NCBI GenBank assembly: GCA_009926195.1
Contig: RFPK01000016.1
Location: 1 to 16,596, forward strand
DNA from: Synechococcaceae bacterium WB4_1_0192
GTDB taxonomy: Bacteria > Cyanobacteriota > Cyanobacteriia > PCC-6307 > Cyanobiaceae
Direction of reading: 5' to 3'
Length of the DNA: 16,596 nt
A program made the translations under genes and the position numbers. Below the pieces are notes generated by a model that saw only the letters and a program-made list of their open reading frames with translations, did not search any database and had not been told where the DNA came from. Shown here piece after piece: positions 1-6,927 of the stretch (position 1 is the stretch's first letter; the number at the start of each line of letters is the position of its first letter).

Positions 1-1
1 G

Positions 2-460
2 CAGCTGCTGCTGCAGCTGGCGGGGCGGGCGGGGCGCGGCGACAGACCCGGCGAGGTGTTGGTGCAGACCTACAGCCCGGAGCACCCGGTGATCCGCCAT
101 CTGGTGGACGGCCGCTACGGCGCGTTCATGGCCGAGGAACTGGCGGTGCGGCGTGGCGCTGGCCTGGTGCCGTTCAGTCGCGCCTGCCTGCTGCGCCTGG
201 CGGGAGTGTCCGCCGCGCGAACCGCCACGGCGGCAGCCGCTCTGGCGGAACAGATCCGGCCGCTGGCCGAAGCTCAGGGCTGGTTGATCATCGGGCCTGC
301 TCCGGCTCCGGTGGCGCGGGTGGCGGGGCGCAGCCGATGGCAGCTGCTGCTGCATGGACCTGCCGGCACGGATCTGCCCCTCCCCCCGCAAGCCGAACTG
401 CGGCGGGCACTGCCCAGGGATGTGAGCCTGGCGATCGATCCCGACCCGATCGAACTCTGA
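2..460 (+). CDS. priA: Primosomal protein N' (PriA helicase), C-terminal part, truncated by window edge
   Basis: Only the 3' end is present; the reading frame is open from base 2 to a TGA at 458-460. PriA is the superfamily 2 DNA helicase that recognises stalled forks and reloads the replisome. The visible part begins with the tail of helicase motif VI (QLAGRAGRGDRPGEV), in which the arginines contact ATP. It continues with TYSPEHPVI and the C-terminal region including VPFSRACLLRLAG and PAPVARVAGRSRWQLLL, both typical of PriA. It ends in AIDPDPIEL, the usual PriA terminus (the family motif is roughly VDVDP). It is convergent with the DUF3153 gene, 38 bp away, and I see no clear hairpin terminator between them. 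Nothing looks damaged in the visible portion. Confidence 0.93.
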   Translation, partial: QLLLQLAGRAGRGDRPGEVLVQTYSPEHPVIRHLVDGRYGAFMAEELAVRRGAGLVPFSRACLLRLAGVSAARTATAAAALAEQIRPLAEAQGWLIIGPAPAPVARVAGRSRWQLLLHGPAGTDLPLPPQAELRRALPRDVSLAIDPDPIEL

Positions 461-498
461 GGGCAGCGCCGGGACCTGCGCGGATCCAACGACTGCGA

Positions 499-1320
499 TC
501 AGGAGGGCAGCTGGGGCGGGCCAAAGCCGGCTGCCAGGCGGAGTCGCTGCAGCCAGGACACCAGAATCAACAGAGCAGCGATCAGCGCTGCACCCAGACC
601 AAGGCGACTCCAGCGCCAGCAGGAGAGCTCAAGAACATTCAGCGCCCCGGGGCGCAGGGGCCAGCGCAGGGCGGGCGCCTGATCGCCGCCGGGAGTCGCC
701 AATGGCAGCGCTTGCTCCGGTTGGGCCAACCGCACGGCCCGTGCGGGCATCGGCTCGACCCGCAGCGCCAGATCCAGGCCAGGAAGGGTCTCCAGCTGGC
801 GCAGATCCAGTTCAACATGCAGGCGCTGGCGAACCCCCAGCAGCCAGTTGCGCTCGCTCAGGTCCAGCTGCGGTTCCGGCAGGCTCAGGCCGGCCAGGTG
901 GGCCCCGCTCGCGACACTGCTGCGCAGGAGGGTCCAGGCCTGGGCAGCCGGCAACACCCGGCTGGTGATGGTCAGGCGGCCGTGGTCGCTGCTCAGACGC
1001 AGGGCGCTGCCGCTGAGCGCCTCAGCCCAGCGGTTCTGCCAGGGCAGCGCTTCGCCGGTGGCGGAGCGGCTGGTGTGGCTGAACTGCACCCGTCCGGGCG
1101 CGGGTAGGCGAACGGTTGTCTCCAGCTGCATGCAGCCGCCGAGCAGCACGGTGATCGCCAGCAGGGCGATCGCCAGCAGGGCAAAACCGAGGGGGGCCCG
1201 GGTGGGCCCCGTGGGTGGCGGTGGTGGGTCCTCCGGCTGGCGGCGCCGGCGCCGCGAGCGGGCCATGGCCTTGAACTCGCCCTCCAGCGGTTGGAGGCTG
1301 ACAGCGTGCTCGACCGTCAT
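499..1320 (-). CDS. DUF3153-like lipoprotein with C-terminal membrane helix
   Basis: This is a cyanobacterial membrane protein of unknown function that I place in the DUF3153 group by overall architecture. That family call is from memory and is moderate. It has a basic stretch (RSRRRRRQ, about residues 21-28), a proline run, a hydrophobic signal segment (about 44-62) ending in a lipobox LLGGC with Cys63, a soluble region of about 175 residues, and a transmembrane helix near 240-260. The layout suggests a lipid-anchored domain facing the lumen or periplasm that is tethered at both ends. The start at 1320 overlaps the argB stop as ATGA, suggesting translational coupling. An internal ATG at 1266 would shorten the unusually long basic N-terminus and is a reasonable alternative. 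It is the last gene of the DUF2854-argB-DUF3153 set. Confidence 0.75.
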   Translation of the reverse strand: MTVEHAVSLQPLEGEFKAMARSRRRRRQPEDPPPPPTGPTRAPLGFALLAIALLAITVLLGGCMQLETTVRLPAPGRVQFSHTSRSATGEALPWQNRWAEALSGSALRLSSDHGRLTITSRVLPAAQAWTLLRSSVASGAHLAGLSLPEPQLDLSERNWLLGVRQRLHVELDLRQLETLPGLDLALRVEPMPARAVRLAQPEQALPLATPGGDQAPALRWPLRPGALNVLELSCWRWSRLGLGAALIAALLILVSWLQRLRLAAGFGPPQLPS

Positions 1321-2210
1321 TGGGCGAGGGAACTGGCGGTCACCATCGTGCCGATGCCGGCGTCGGTGAACACCTCAAGCAACAGGGCATGGGCGGTTCG
1401 TCCATCAACGATGTGAGCAGCGGCGACCCCCTGGGCCAGGGCACGGATGCAGCACTCCGTCTTGGGGGTCATGCCACCGGCCACCACGCCGGACGCGATC
1501 AGGTCACGGGCACCGGACAGGCTGACCGAACGGATCAGCGACTCCGGATCCTCGCGGTCACGCAGGATGCCGGGGGTGTCCGTCAGGAGAATCAGCTTCT
1601 CGGCCTGGAGGGCTGCCGCCAGTTCACCGGCGACGGTGTCGGCGTTGATGTTGTGGGCCTGGCCCTCAGCATCGGCCGCCACCGAGGAGATCACCGGGAT
1701 GTAACCGGCATCGAGCAGGGGGAAGAGCACCGAGGGATCCACAGCAGCCACATCGCCCACCAGGCCGTTGGCGCCATCGCCGTAGGTGCGGGCCCTCACC
1801 AGGGAGCCATCGCTGCCGCACAGACCCACGGCGCGGGCGCCGAGGCGATTCAGGCCGTTGACGATCTGCTTGTTCACACGGCCCACCAGCACCATCTCCA
1901 CCACATCCATGGTCTCGGGGGTGGTGACGCGCAGACCGTCGCGGAACTGGGGCTCGATGTTGAGCCGGCCCAACCAGTCGTTGATCTCAGGGCCGCCGCC
2001 ATGGACCACCACCGGCTTGACGCCGACGGACGCCAACAACACCAGGTCGCGATAGACGGCATCACGCAAGTCCTCGCGCACCATCGCCGCACCGCCGTAC
2101 TTGACGACGACGCGCCGACCGGCGAAGCGCTGGATGTAGGGCAGGGCCTCACTCAGCACCGAGACCCGCAGGGCGTCGGTGCGCTCAGAGCTGGCGGGAT
2201 CGTGGCTCAC
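1317..2210 (-). CDS. argB: Acetylglutamate kinase (ArgB, NAGK)
   Basis: ArgB phosphorylates N-acetyl-L-glutamate with ATP, the second and controlling step of arginine synthesis in the cytoplasm. The 297-residue protein is full length. Visible motifs are VVVKYGGAAM (Lys37 in the phosphate-binding loop), HGGGPEIN (70-77), HNINADTVAGELA (186-198, substrate and catalytic region), LLTDTPGI and GGMTPKTECCIRAL (245-258). The N-terminal helix around residues 15-30 (SVLSEALPYIQRFAG) is characteristic of hexameric, arginine-inhibited NAGK, the form activated by PII in cyanobacteria; PII control is therefore inferred from family knowledge. The start codon is GTG and overlaps the DUF2854 stop by four bases (GTGA). 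Its own stop overlaps the DUF3153 start (ATGA), so the three genes are probably one operon. Confidence 0.96.
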   Translation of the reverse strand: MSHDPASSERTDALRVSVLSEALPYIQRFAGRRVVVKYGGAAMVREDLRDAVYRDLVLLASVGVKPVVVHGGGPEINDWLGRLNIEPQFRDGLRVTTPETMDVVEMVLVGRVNKQIVNGLNRLGARAVGLCGSDGSLVRARTYGDGANGLVGDVAAVDPSVLFPLLDAGYIPVISSVAADAEGQAHNINADTVAGELAAALQAEKLILLTDTPGILRDREDPESLIRSVSLSGARDLIASGVVAGGMTPKTECCIRALAQGVAAAHIVDGRTAHALLLEVFTDAGIGTMVTASSLAQ

Positions 2211-2815
2211 GGCTGGGCAGGGGTCGGATCGGTGGCTATCTGGGCTGAGGTGGTGGTGACTGGCGTGAGTTCAGCCGTGCCAGCCGGCAGCAACTCGAGC
2301 AGCACCTCAGCAGGGCTGGGCTGGGACAGGCGAGCCTGAAGGCCCTTGTCGAAGAAGCGGCCGAGGCGCTCGGTCTTCTCCTGCCAGAGCGAGTAGGGAA
2401 CGCCCTCGCAGCGGAAGCGCAGGGCCAGGGCGTAGCGATCGCCAACGGCGAGCTCGCCCACGCTCAGCAACTGAGGCGGGGCATCCTCGTCCCAGAGCTT
2501 GAGGGCTTCCAGCGACGACTCCAGATGGGCTTTCTGCCCATAGCGCCAGCGGGTGACGTCCTTGACCAGCTTGCGCAGGGTCTGGCTGGCGGGGGCCTGA
2601 CGCAGGGCAACGGCCTCGGCGGAGGCCGGCAACAGCTCGGCAGGCTCGAGCTCGGACGACTTCAGGGCCAGGCCGCCGAGCAGGATCGGAATGCCGTAGA
2701 AGATCGTCGGCAGGCTGAGGTTGGCATTGCCGGTGGCGTAGCCGATCCAGCCGATCACCGACAGGGAGGCCCCGGCGATCGTGACTAGGCTTCCGGGGGA
2801 TGTGAAGGAACGCAT
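2207..2815 (-). CDS. DUF2854 family membrane protein
   Basis: This protein of about 202 residues belongs to a family found in cyanobacteria and plastid-bearing plants with no established role. Two hydrophobic helices lie near the N-terminus (about residues 9-29, and 34-52 with the FYGIPILLGGLALK signature). A soluble C-terminal domain of about 140 residues follows, ending in a low-complexity Thr/Pro tail. I place the start at the ATG at 2815 (MRSFTSPGSL), because the frame upstream opens only with a TTG at 2833 and family members begin close to the first helix. No Shine-Dalgarno is evident. The gene is upstream of, and four bases overlapped with, argB. It is head-to-head with the small gene at 2814, so its promoter must lie inside that gene's coding sequence. 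Confidence 0.85.
   Translation of the reverse strand: MRSFTSPGSLVTIAGASLSVIGWIGYATGNANLSLPTIFYGIPILLGGLALKSSELEPAELLPASAEAVALRQAPASQTLRKLVKDVTRWRYGQKAHLESSLEALKLWDEDAPPQLLSVGELAVGDRYALALRFRCEGVPYSLWQEKTERLGRFFDKGLQARLSQPSPAEVLLELLPAGTAELTPVTTTSAQIATDPTPAQP
2805..2809 (+). promoter_or_regulatory. Shine-Dalgarno-like AAGGA for the small gene starting at 2814
   Basis: AAGGA lies four bases upstream of the ATG at 2814. Good Shine-Dalgarno sequences are scarce in this window, so this one favours the 2814 start over the upstream in-frame GTG at 2781. Confidence 0.45.
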
Positions 2816-3020
2816 GGCGCCATCTTCGGTCAACGAGGAGCAGTACCGTGATGGGGTCAGTACGGCTGAGCTGCTGGAGCAGCTGCAGGCGGATCGCGCC
2901 TGGCTGCTGCAACAGCTCGATGGCGGCCGCTGGCCCGATCTGCGGCTCGACCTGGCGGCCCTGGAGCGGGAGCTCGGCCAGCTGCTGGAGCAGGCCCAGC
3001 GGCGCCTGGTGCAGCGCTGA
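2814..3020 (+). CDS. Small conserved-type helical protein of unknown function
   Basis: The predicted product has 68 residues. It is rich in Leu, Gln, Glu and Arg with heptad-like spacing (STAELLEQLQADRAWLLQQL and LAALERELGQLLEQAQRRL), so it is probably a short pair of amphipathic helices or a coiled coil. A WPDLRLDL segment between them looks like a turn. I do not recognise a function. It is convergent with ssb, 22 bp away. An ORF in another frame starts just downstream and is longer, but its composition (Cys, Ser and Trp rich) marks it as a shadow. The natural composition, filled space and upstream AAGGA support this frame. An in-frame GTG at 2781 would add 11 residues. Confidence 0.62.
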   Translation: MAPSSVNEEQYRDGVSTAELLEQLQADRAWLLQQLDGGRWPDLRLDLAALERELGQLLEQAQRRLVQR

Positions 3021-3029
3021 GCCCGGCCG

Positions 3030-3051
3030 TTCAGAACGGAATTCAGAACGG
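3030..3051. repeat. 10-bp direct repeat across the ssb stop codon
   Basis: TTCAGAACGG occurs at 3030-3039 and again at 3042-3051, separated by AA (12-bp period). The right copy contains the ssb TGA (3043-3045) and the codons for its last residues. The left copy recreates the same stop triplet just beyond. It looks like a small tandem duplication of the end of ssb. Confidence 0.85.
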
Positions 3052-3543
3052 GATGTCGTCGTCGCCGTCGGGCAGGTCAGGCACCAGGGGCGAGGCATTC
3101 CAGGCCGGTGGTTCCGGCGCAGCCGGAGCGGCGGCCGGAGCAGGAGCGGCGGTCCGGCCGACCGGACGCGGAGCAGCACTGCGGGCGGCCGGCGCACGCT
3201 CCGGCATGGCGGTGGGCATCGCCGTGCCGATGGCGGCAGACACACCGAGGGGGTGCAGACGCGCCAGGGTCAGTTCAGCCCGCTTCTCCTTGACGCCGTC
3301 CTGACGGGTGACGGTGTTCATCCGCAGGCGCCCCTCCACCACCAGGCGCTGGCCGACCTGCACGCGGTTCTGGAGGTCCTGGGCCAGGTTGCCCCATCCC
3401 ACCACGCGGATCTGGCCCGGCGGATCCTCAGGGCGCAGCCCATCGAGCTGCACCGCCATTTCGGCCACCGGCGTCTGGTTGTCCTGGGTGTAACGCAGCT
3501 GGGGAGCTTCCAGCACTTCCACCTCCAGCAGGCAATGGTTCAC
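3043..3543 (-). CDS. ssb: Single-stranded DNA-binding protein
   Basis: SSB coats single-stranded DNA in replication, recombination and repair and recruits partners through its C-terminal tip. The OB-fold covers about residues 1-105, with PQLRYTQDNQTPVAEM, IRVVGWGNLA and GQRLVVEGRLRM as typical strands. An Ala/Pro-rich disordered linker follows, then the acidic tip ending DGDDDIPF, the partner-binding motif; PriA, encoded in this window, is one known partner of such tips. I place the start at the GTG at 3543 (MNHCLLEVEVLEAP), which is where the fold begins in homologues. Extending to 3591 would add 16 poorly conserved residues and overlap cobK. No Shine-Dalgarno is visible. It is divergent from cobK, leaving 32 bp between the starts. 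The length of 166 residues is normal. Confidence 0.93.
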   Translation of the reverse strand: MNHCLLEVEVLEAPQLRYTQDNQTPVAEMAVQLDGLRPEDPPGQIRVVGWGNLAQDLQNRVQVGQRLVVEGRLRMNTVTRQDGVKEKRAELTLARLHPLGVSAAIGTAMPTAMPERAPAARSAAPRPVGRTAAPAPAAAPAAPEPPAWNASPLVPDLPDGDDDIPF

Positions 3544-3575
3544 GGACGCAATCGGGGGCAGGGGGCCACATCCTG

Positions 3576-4358
3576 ATGCACGGGGGGCCATTGCACCAGC
3601 AACAGCCGAGCATCTGGTTGGTGGCAGGCACGGGCGAGGGCCCGGCCCTGGCCGGGGCGCTCCTGGAGCGGGGCTGGCGAGTGGTGGTGAGCGTGGTCAC
3701 GGCCGAGGCGGCCCGGGCCTACGGAGCGCATCCCCTGCTGACCGTGCAGGTGGGAGCCCTGGCGGATCGGGCATCGGCCCGGGAGCGGATCGATCTGTTC
3801 AGGCCCCGCTGGGTGGTGGATGCAACCCATCCATTTGCCCTGCGGATCAGCGCCCTGCTGCAGGCGGTCTGCGCCGAACGGCAGCAACCCCTGCTGACCC
3901 TGTTCCGGCCGGAGCCGCAGGCGACAGGGCCCGTGACCGTCCTGCCGGCACTGACCAGCCTCGGCCAGCTTGATCTGCGCGGCGAGCGCTTGCTGCTGGC
4001 GATCGGATCCCGCCACCTAAGGGCCGCCCTCGCGCTCAGCAACGCTGACGCCCATTTCGCCCGCGTCCTGGATCGGCCAGGGAGTCTGCAGCTGGCCCTG
4101 GCGGCAGGGCTCGGCGATGGGCAACTGGCCTGCCTTCGGCCCGATCGCCATGGCGAGGGAGCGATTGAACGGGCGCTCTGCCACCGCTGGCGAATCAGCG
4201 CCGTGCTCTGCCGCCAGTCCGGTGGCCCAGCCGAGGCGCTCTGGCGAAGCAGCTGCGCCGCGCTGGGCCTGCGCCTGCTGCTGCTGCAACGGCCGCCGGA
4301 GGCAGCCGTCGGTGGCTTGTCGATGCCGCGGCTGCTCGACAGGCTGGGGGAGCCCTGA
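3576..4358 (+). CDS. cobK: Precorrin-6A / cobalt-precorrin-6A reductase
   Basis: CobK/CbiJ uses NADPH to reduce (cobalt-)precorrin-6A in corrin ring (vitamin B12-type cofactor) synthesis. The 260-residue protein is the normal length. Family motifs visible are WLVAGTGEGPALA (14-26, nucleotide-binding loop), VVVSVVTAEAA (36-46), VVDATHPFA (80-88) and RQSGG (213-217, usually KESGG or similar). Whether the aerobic or cobalt-early route is used cannot be told from this gene. The ATG start lies 32 bp from the divergent ssb start. cutA follows 15 bp downstream, so the two are probably cotranscribed. No riboswitch is visible in the very short leader. Confidence 0.92.
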   Translation: MHGGPLHQQQPSIWLVAGTGEGPALAGALLERGWRVVVSVVTAEAARAYGAHPLLTVQVGALADRASARERIDLFRPRWVVDATHPFALRISALLQAVCAERQQPLLTLFRPEPQATGPVTVLPALTSLGQLDLRGERLLLAIGSRHLRAALALSNADAHFARVLDRPGSLQLALAAGLGDGQLACLRPDRHGEGAIERALCHRWRISAVLCRQSGGPAEALWRSSCAALGLRLLLLQRPPEAAVGGLSMPRLLDRLGEP

Positions 4359-4373
4359 ATCAGCACGACAGCC

Positions 4374-4775
4374 ATGGAGTACGGCACCGTGGAGGCTGAT
4401 CCGTTGATCCTGGCGCTCACCACCGAGGCTGACGCCGAACAGGCCGAGGCGCTGGCACGGCAGCTGCTGGAGCGAAAGCTTGCGGCCTGCGTGGCCCTGA
4501 GGCCACTGACCTCGCTCTACTGGTGGCAGGGACGGCTGGAGCGCAGCCAGGAGGTGCAGCTGCTGATCAAGTCGCGGGCCTCGCTGCTGGCCGATCTGGA
4601 CGCAGCGGTGCACCGCCTGCACAGCTACAGCACACCGGAGTGGCTGCATTGGCAAGCGGGCAGTTCAGAGGCCTACGGCCTGTGGCTGCGTGAAAGCTGT
4701 CTCAAACCGCTGAACCCAGATGGGTCTGGGCCAGCTGGCGGAGATCAGCCTGGGGGCGCGGGCCCAGCTGGGTGA
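4374..4775 (+). CDS. cutA: CutA family protein with atypical C-terminal tail
   Basis: CutA forms a very stable trimer with a ferredoxin-like fold and has been linked to divalent-cation tolerance; its role in cyanobacteria is unsettled. The conserved core is residues 8-107: LILALTTEAD, LLERKLAACVALRPLTSLYWW, RLERSQEVQLLIKS and STPEWLHW, ending in a WLRE helix. Typical family members stop at about 105-112 residues. This one continues to 133 with a Gly/Pro-rich tail (LNPDGSGPAGGDQPGG) that lies entirely antisense to the last codons of the convergent kinase gene (overlap 4702-4775). The tail is probably read-on into antisense sequence after loss of a stop. A GTG at 4389 is an alternative start. 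Confidence 0.9.
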   Translation: MEYGTVEADPLILALTTEADAEQAEALARQLLERKLAACVALRPLTSLYWWQGRLERSQEVQLLIKSRASLLADLDAAVHRLHSYSTPEWLHWQAGSSEAYGLWLRESCLKPLNPDGSGPAGGDQPGGAGPAG

Positions 4776-5703
4776 CCACCTGACCGGCGCAGAGTGAACC
4801 GAGCCGGCCACACTCCTCAACGGCCAGACCCTGGGTGTGGCCATGCAGGAAACCTGCGGCATAGAGGTCGCCGGCGCCCGTGGTGTCCACCAGGGGCCCG
4901 AGCCTGAACGGCTCCACCAGGTGGGTGCCGGCACCATTCAGGATCACCGAGCCGAGCTCGCTGCGAGTGAGGGCCGCGATGCGGCAGCGGCCACGCACCT
5001 GCTCAGCGGCCTCCTCGAAGCTGTTGGCCTTGTAGAGGGCGGTGATCTCCATCTCATTGGCGAACAGGATGTCGACGTGGCCATCGACGAGCTCCTGAAA
5101 GCTGTCGCGGTGGCGCTCGACGCAGAAGGCATCGGAGAGGCTCAGGGCCACTTCTCCACCATGGGCCCGCGCCACTTCCGCGGCGGCGATGAAGGCGCGT
5201 TTGGCCTCATCGCTGTCCCAGAGGTACCCCTCCAGGTAGAGCACCCTGGCCCGGGCCACCATGTCGAGGTCGAGATCGGCTGGATCGAGGCCCACCGACG
5301 CACCGAGGTAGGTGCACATCGTGCGCTGGGCGTCCGGCGTCACCAGGATCAGGCAGCGCGCGGTGGAGGGTCCGGAACAGGCGGCCGGGGTCTCGAAGCT
5401 GGCCCCGACACTGCGGATGTCGTGGGCAAAGATGGCGCCGAGCTGGTCATCGCGGACGCGACCGATGAAGCCGGCCCGGCCACCGAGCTGGGCGATGCCC
5501 GCCAGCGTGTTGGCGGCGGAGCCACCGGAGGTTTCGAGGCCCGGACCGACGTTGGCGTAGAGCCGCTCGGCCTGGTGCTCATCCACCAGCGCCATCGTGC
5601 CCTTGGTCAGTCCGAAGGCGTCGAGCTGATCATCATCGGCCTGAACCAACACATCGACGATGGCGTTGCCGATGCCGACAACGTCGTAGCTCTTGGCGCT
5701 CAT
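4702..5703 (-). CDS. PfkB-family sugar/nucleoside kinase (adenosine kinase-like)
   Basis: This is an ATP-dependent ribokinase-fold kinase of 333 residues, full length. The start is VVGIGNAIVDVLV (8-20), which binds the sugar. PfkB signature 1 is in TSGGSAANTLAGIAQLGGRA (58-77). FANEMEITALY (214-224) precedes signature 2, DTTGAGDLYAAGF (273-285), where Asp279 is the expected catalytic base and the preceding GAG forms the anion hole. The overall pattern resembles adenosine kinase-type members annotated in cyanobacteria. Its position after purA fits purine salvage, but the substrate is inferred; fructokinase or another sugar kinase remains possible. The ATG is at 5703. The 3' end overlaps cutA by 74 bp in the convergent direction. 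Confidence 0.92.
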   Translation of the reverse strand: MSAKSYDVVGIGNAIVDVLVQADDDQLDAFGLTKGTMALVDEHQAERLYANVGPGLETSGGSAANTLAGIAQLGGRAGFIGRVRDDQLGAIFAHDIRSVGASFETPAACSGPSTARCLILVTPDAQRTMCTYLGASVGLDPADLDLDMVARARVLYLEGYLWDSDEAKRAFIAAAEVARAHGGEVALSLSDAFCVERHRDSFQELVDGHVDILFANEMEITALYKANSFEEAAEQVRGRCRIAALTRSELGSVILNGAGTHLVEPFRLGPLVDTTGAGDLYAAGFLHGHTQGLAVEECGRLGSLCAGQVVTQLGPRPQADLRQLAQTHLGSAV

Positions 5704-5726
5704 GGCGGGCAGATCAGGGGAAGCGA

Positions 5727-5746
5727 CCCACCGCGAAGGCGGTGGG
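5727..5746. other. Perfect hairpin between purA and the kinase gene
   Basis: CCCACCGC and GCGGTGGG form an 8-bp stem around a GAAG loop, 23 bp upstream of the kinase start and 46 bp after the purA stop on the minus strand. There is no U-tract, so it may be an attenuating or RNA-processing hairpin or a leader structure rather than an intrinsic terminator. Function is not shown. Confidence 0.55.
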
Positions 5747-5792
5747 CAGGGCAGGGGGCGTGGCGAACGCAGCGGCGCTACAGCCAGGGCAA

Positions 5793-6778
5793 TCAGACGC
5801 TGAGCAGAGCTCGCTTCGGACCGTGAATCGGGTCTTCGACAACGATCGTCTGATCACGGTCGGCCCCGAGGGAGACGATCGCGATCGGCACCTCCATCAG
5901 ATCGGCCAGGAAGCGCAGATAGCTCATCGCCGTCGGTGGCAGATCGTCCAGGCTGCGGCAGTGGTGGTGTAGGCCTTGGCAACACCGATCACCCGGTCGA
6001 TCAGTGTCGGTCCGACGCCGGCACCGATGCAGGCACCGCCGCTGACGGGGTTGGACGAGGTCACGTAGGGATACGTGCCGTGGTCGAGGTCGAGCAGAGT
6101 GCCCTGCGCACCCTCGAACAGAATGTTCTTGCGGGCCCGTGCGGCCTGGTGAATCGCCCGGGTGCAGTCCACCACGTGGGGAGCAAGCCGCTTGCCATAG
6201 GCGACGTACTCAGCCACGACGGCGTCGAAGTCGAGCGGCTCGATGCCGTAGAGCTTCTGCAGAATCTCGTTCTTCTCGGCAAGGGGGCCAGCGAGACGAT
6301 CGCGCAGGCGGGCCTCATCAAGAATGTCGATGATGCGGATGCCGTTCCGTTCGGACTTGTCCGCATAGGTGGGCCCGATACCGCGACCCGTGGTGCCGAT
6401 GCGACGGTCACCGCGGCGCTGTTCCATCGCCTGGTCCAGCAGGCGGTGGTAGGGCATGGTGACGTGGGCGGTGGAGGCCAGCTGGAGCCCCTGAACGCCG
6501 ATACCGTTTTCCGCGAGCATGTCGAGCTCGCCGAGCATCACCTTGGGATCCACCACGGTGCCGGAACCGATCAGGCAGACCGTGTCGGGATAGAGGATGC
6601 CCGAGGGGATGAGGTGCAGTTTCAGCACCTTCTCGTCCACCACGATGGTGTGACCGGCGTTCACACCACCCTGATAGCGCACCACCACATCGGCGGAGCG
6701 GCTTAGCAGATCGGTGATCTTGCCCTTCCCCTCGTCACCCCACTGCGCACCGATGACGACGACGTTGGCCAAGGACAC
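5793..6778 (-). pseudogene. purA: Adenylosuccinate synthetase, broken by an internal deletion with frameshift
   Basis: PurA joins IMP and aspartate using GTP in the first step from IMP to AMP. From a GTG at 6778, residues 1-272 are normal: GAQWGDEGKGK (P-loop), NAGHTIV, GTTGRGIGPTYADK and GVGPTLIDRVIGVAKAYTT. At about 5960-5963 the sequence jumps to the extreme C-terminus in another frame: CRSLDDLPPTAM, LMEVPIAIVSLGADRDQTIV and EDPIHGPKRALL to a TGA at 5793. About 110 residues that normally lie between, by comparison with the family, are absent. They include the TTTGRxRR aspartate-binding loop and the TKLD guanine-binding motif. As written, the first frame stops at 5924 after 12 nonsense residues. 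The encoded pieces could not form an active enzyme. An assembly error is likely, because purA is rarely lost. Confidence 0.93.
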
Positions 6779-6860
6779 AGCGGCCCGTAGCCGCTTCTGA
6801 GCACAAACATGAAGGATCTCAGATCGGGTGTCCTCCCGTCAAAGATTTCGGCCCTTCAGC

Positions 6861-6887
6861 AAAAAAGCGGCCCCCTCTGGGGCCGCT
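6861..6887 (-). terminator. Intrinsic terminator after psb27
   Basis: Read on the minus strand, a perfect 9-bp GC-rich stem (AGCGGCCCC / GGGGCCGCT) with a 4-base loop is followed directly by a run of six T. It lies about 40 bp past the psb27 stop and 83 bp before the purA start, so psb27 transcripts should end here and purA needs its own promoter. It is the only textbook rho-independent terminator I find in the window. Confidence 0.9.
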
Positions 6888-6927
6888 CGCCGGCAGACGC
6901 AGGGAGCCAGCCGGTTGGTGTGCGGGG

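Noticed and set aside
1320..2339. Long open frame opposite argB (339 codons)
   Set aside because: It is His/Gly/Gln-rich antisense sequence to a clear ArgB; GC-rich coding DNA commonly leaves this frame open.
2848..3576. 242-codon + frame with GAGGAG before a GTG/ATG pair
   Set aside because: The Shine-Dalgarno-like sequence is attractive, but the product is Cys/Ser/Arg/Gly-rich and runs antisense through all of ssb; the neighbouring frame gives a natural helical protein.
4837..5826. Long open frame opposite the PfkB kinase
   Set aside because: It is antisense to a protein with both PfkB signatures; composition is biased and no motif is recognisable.
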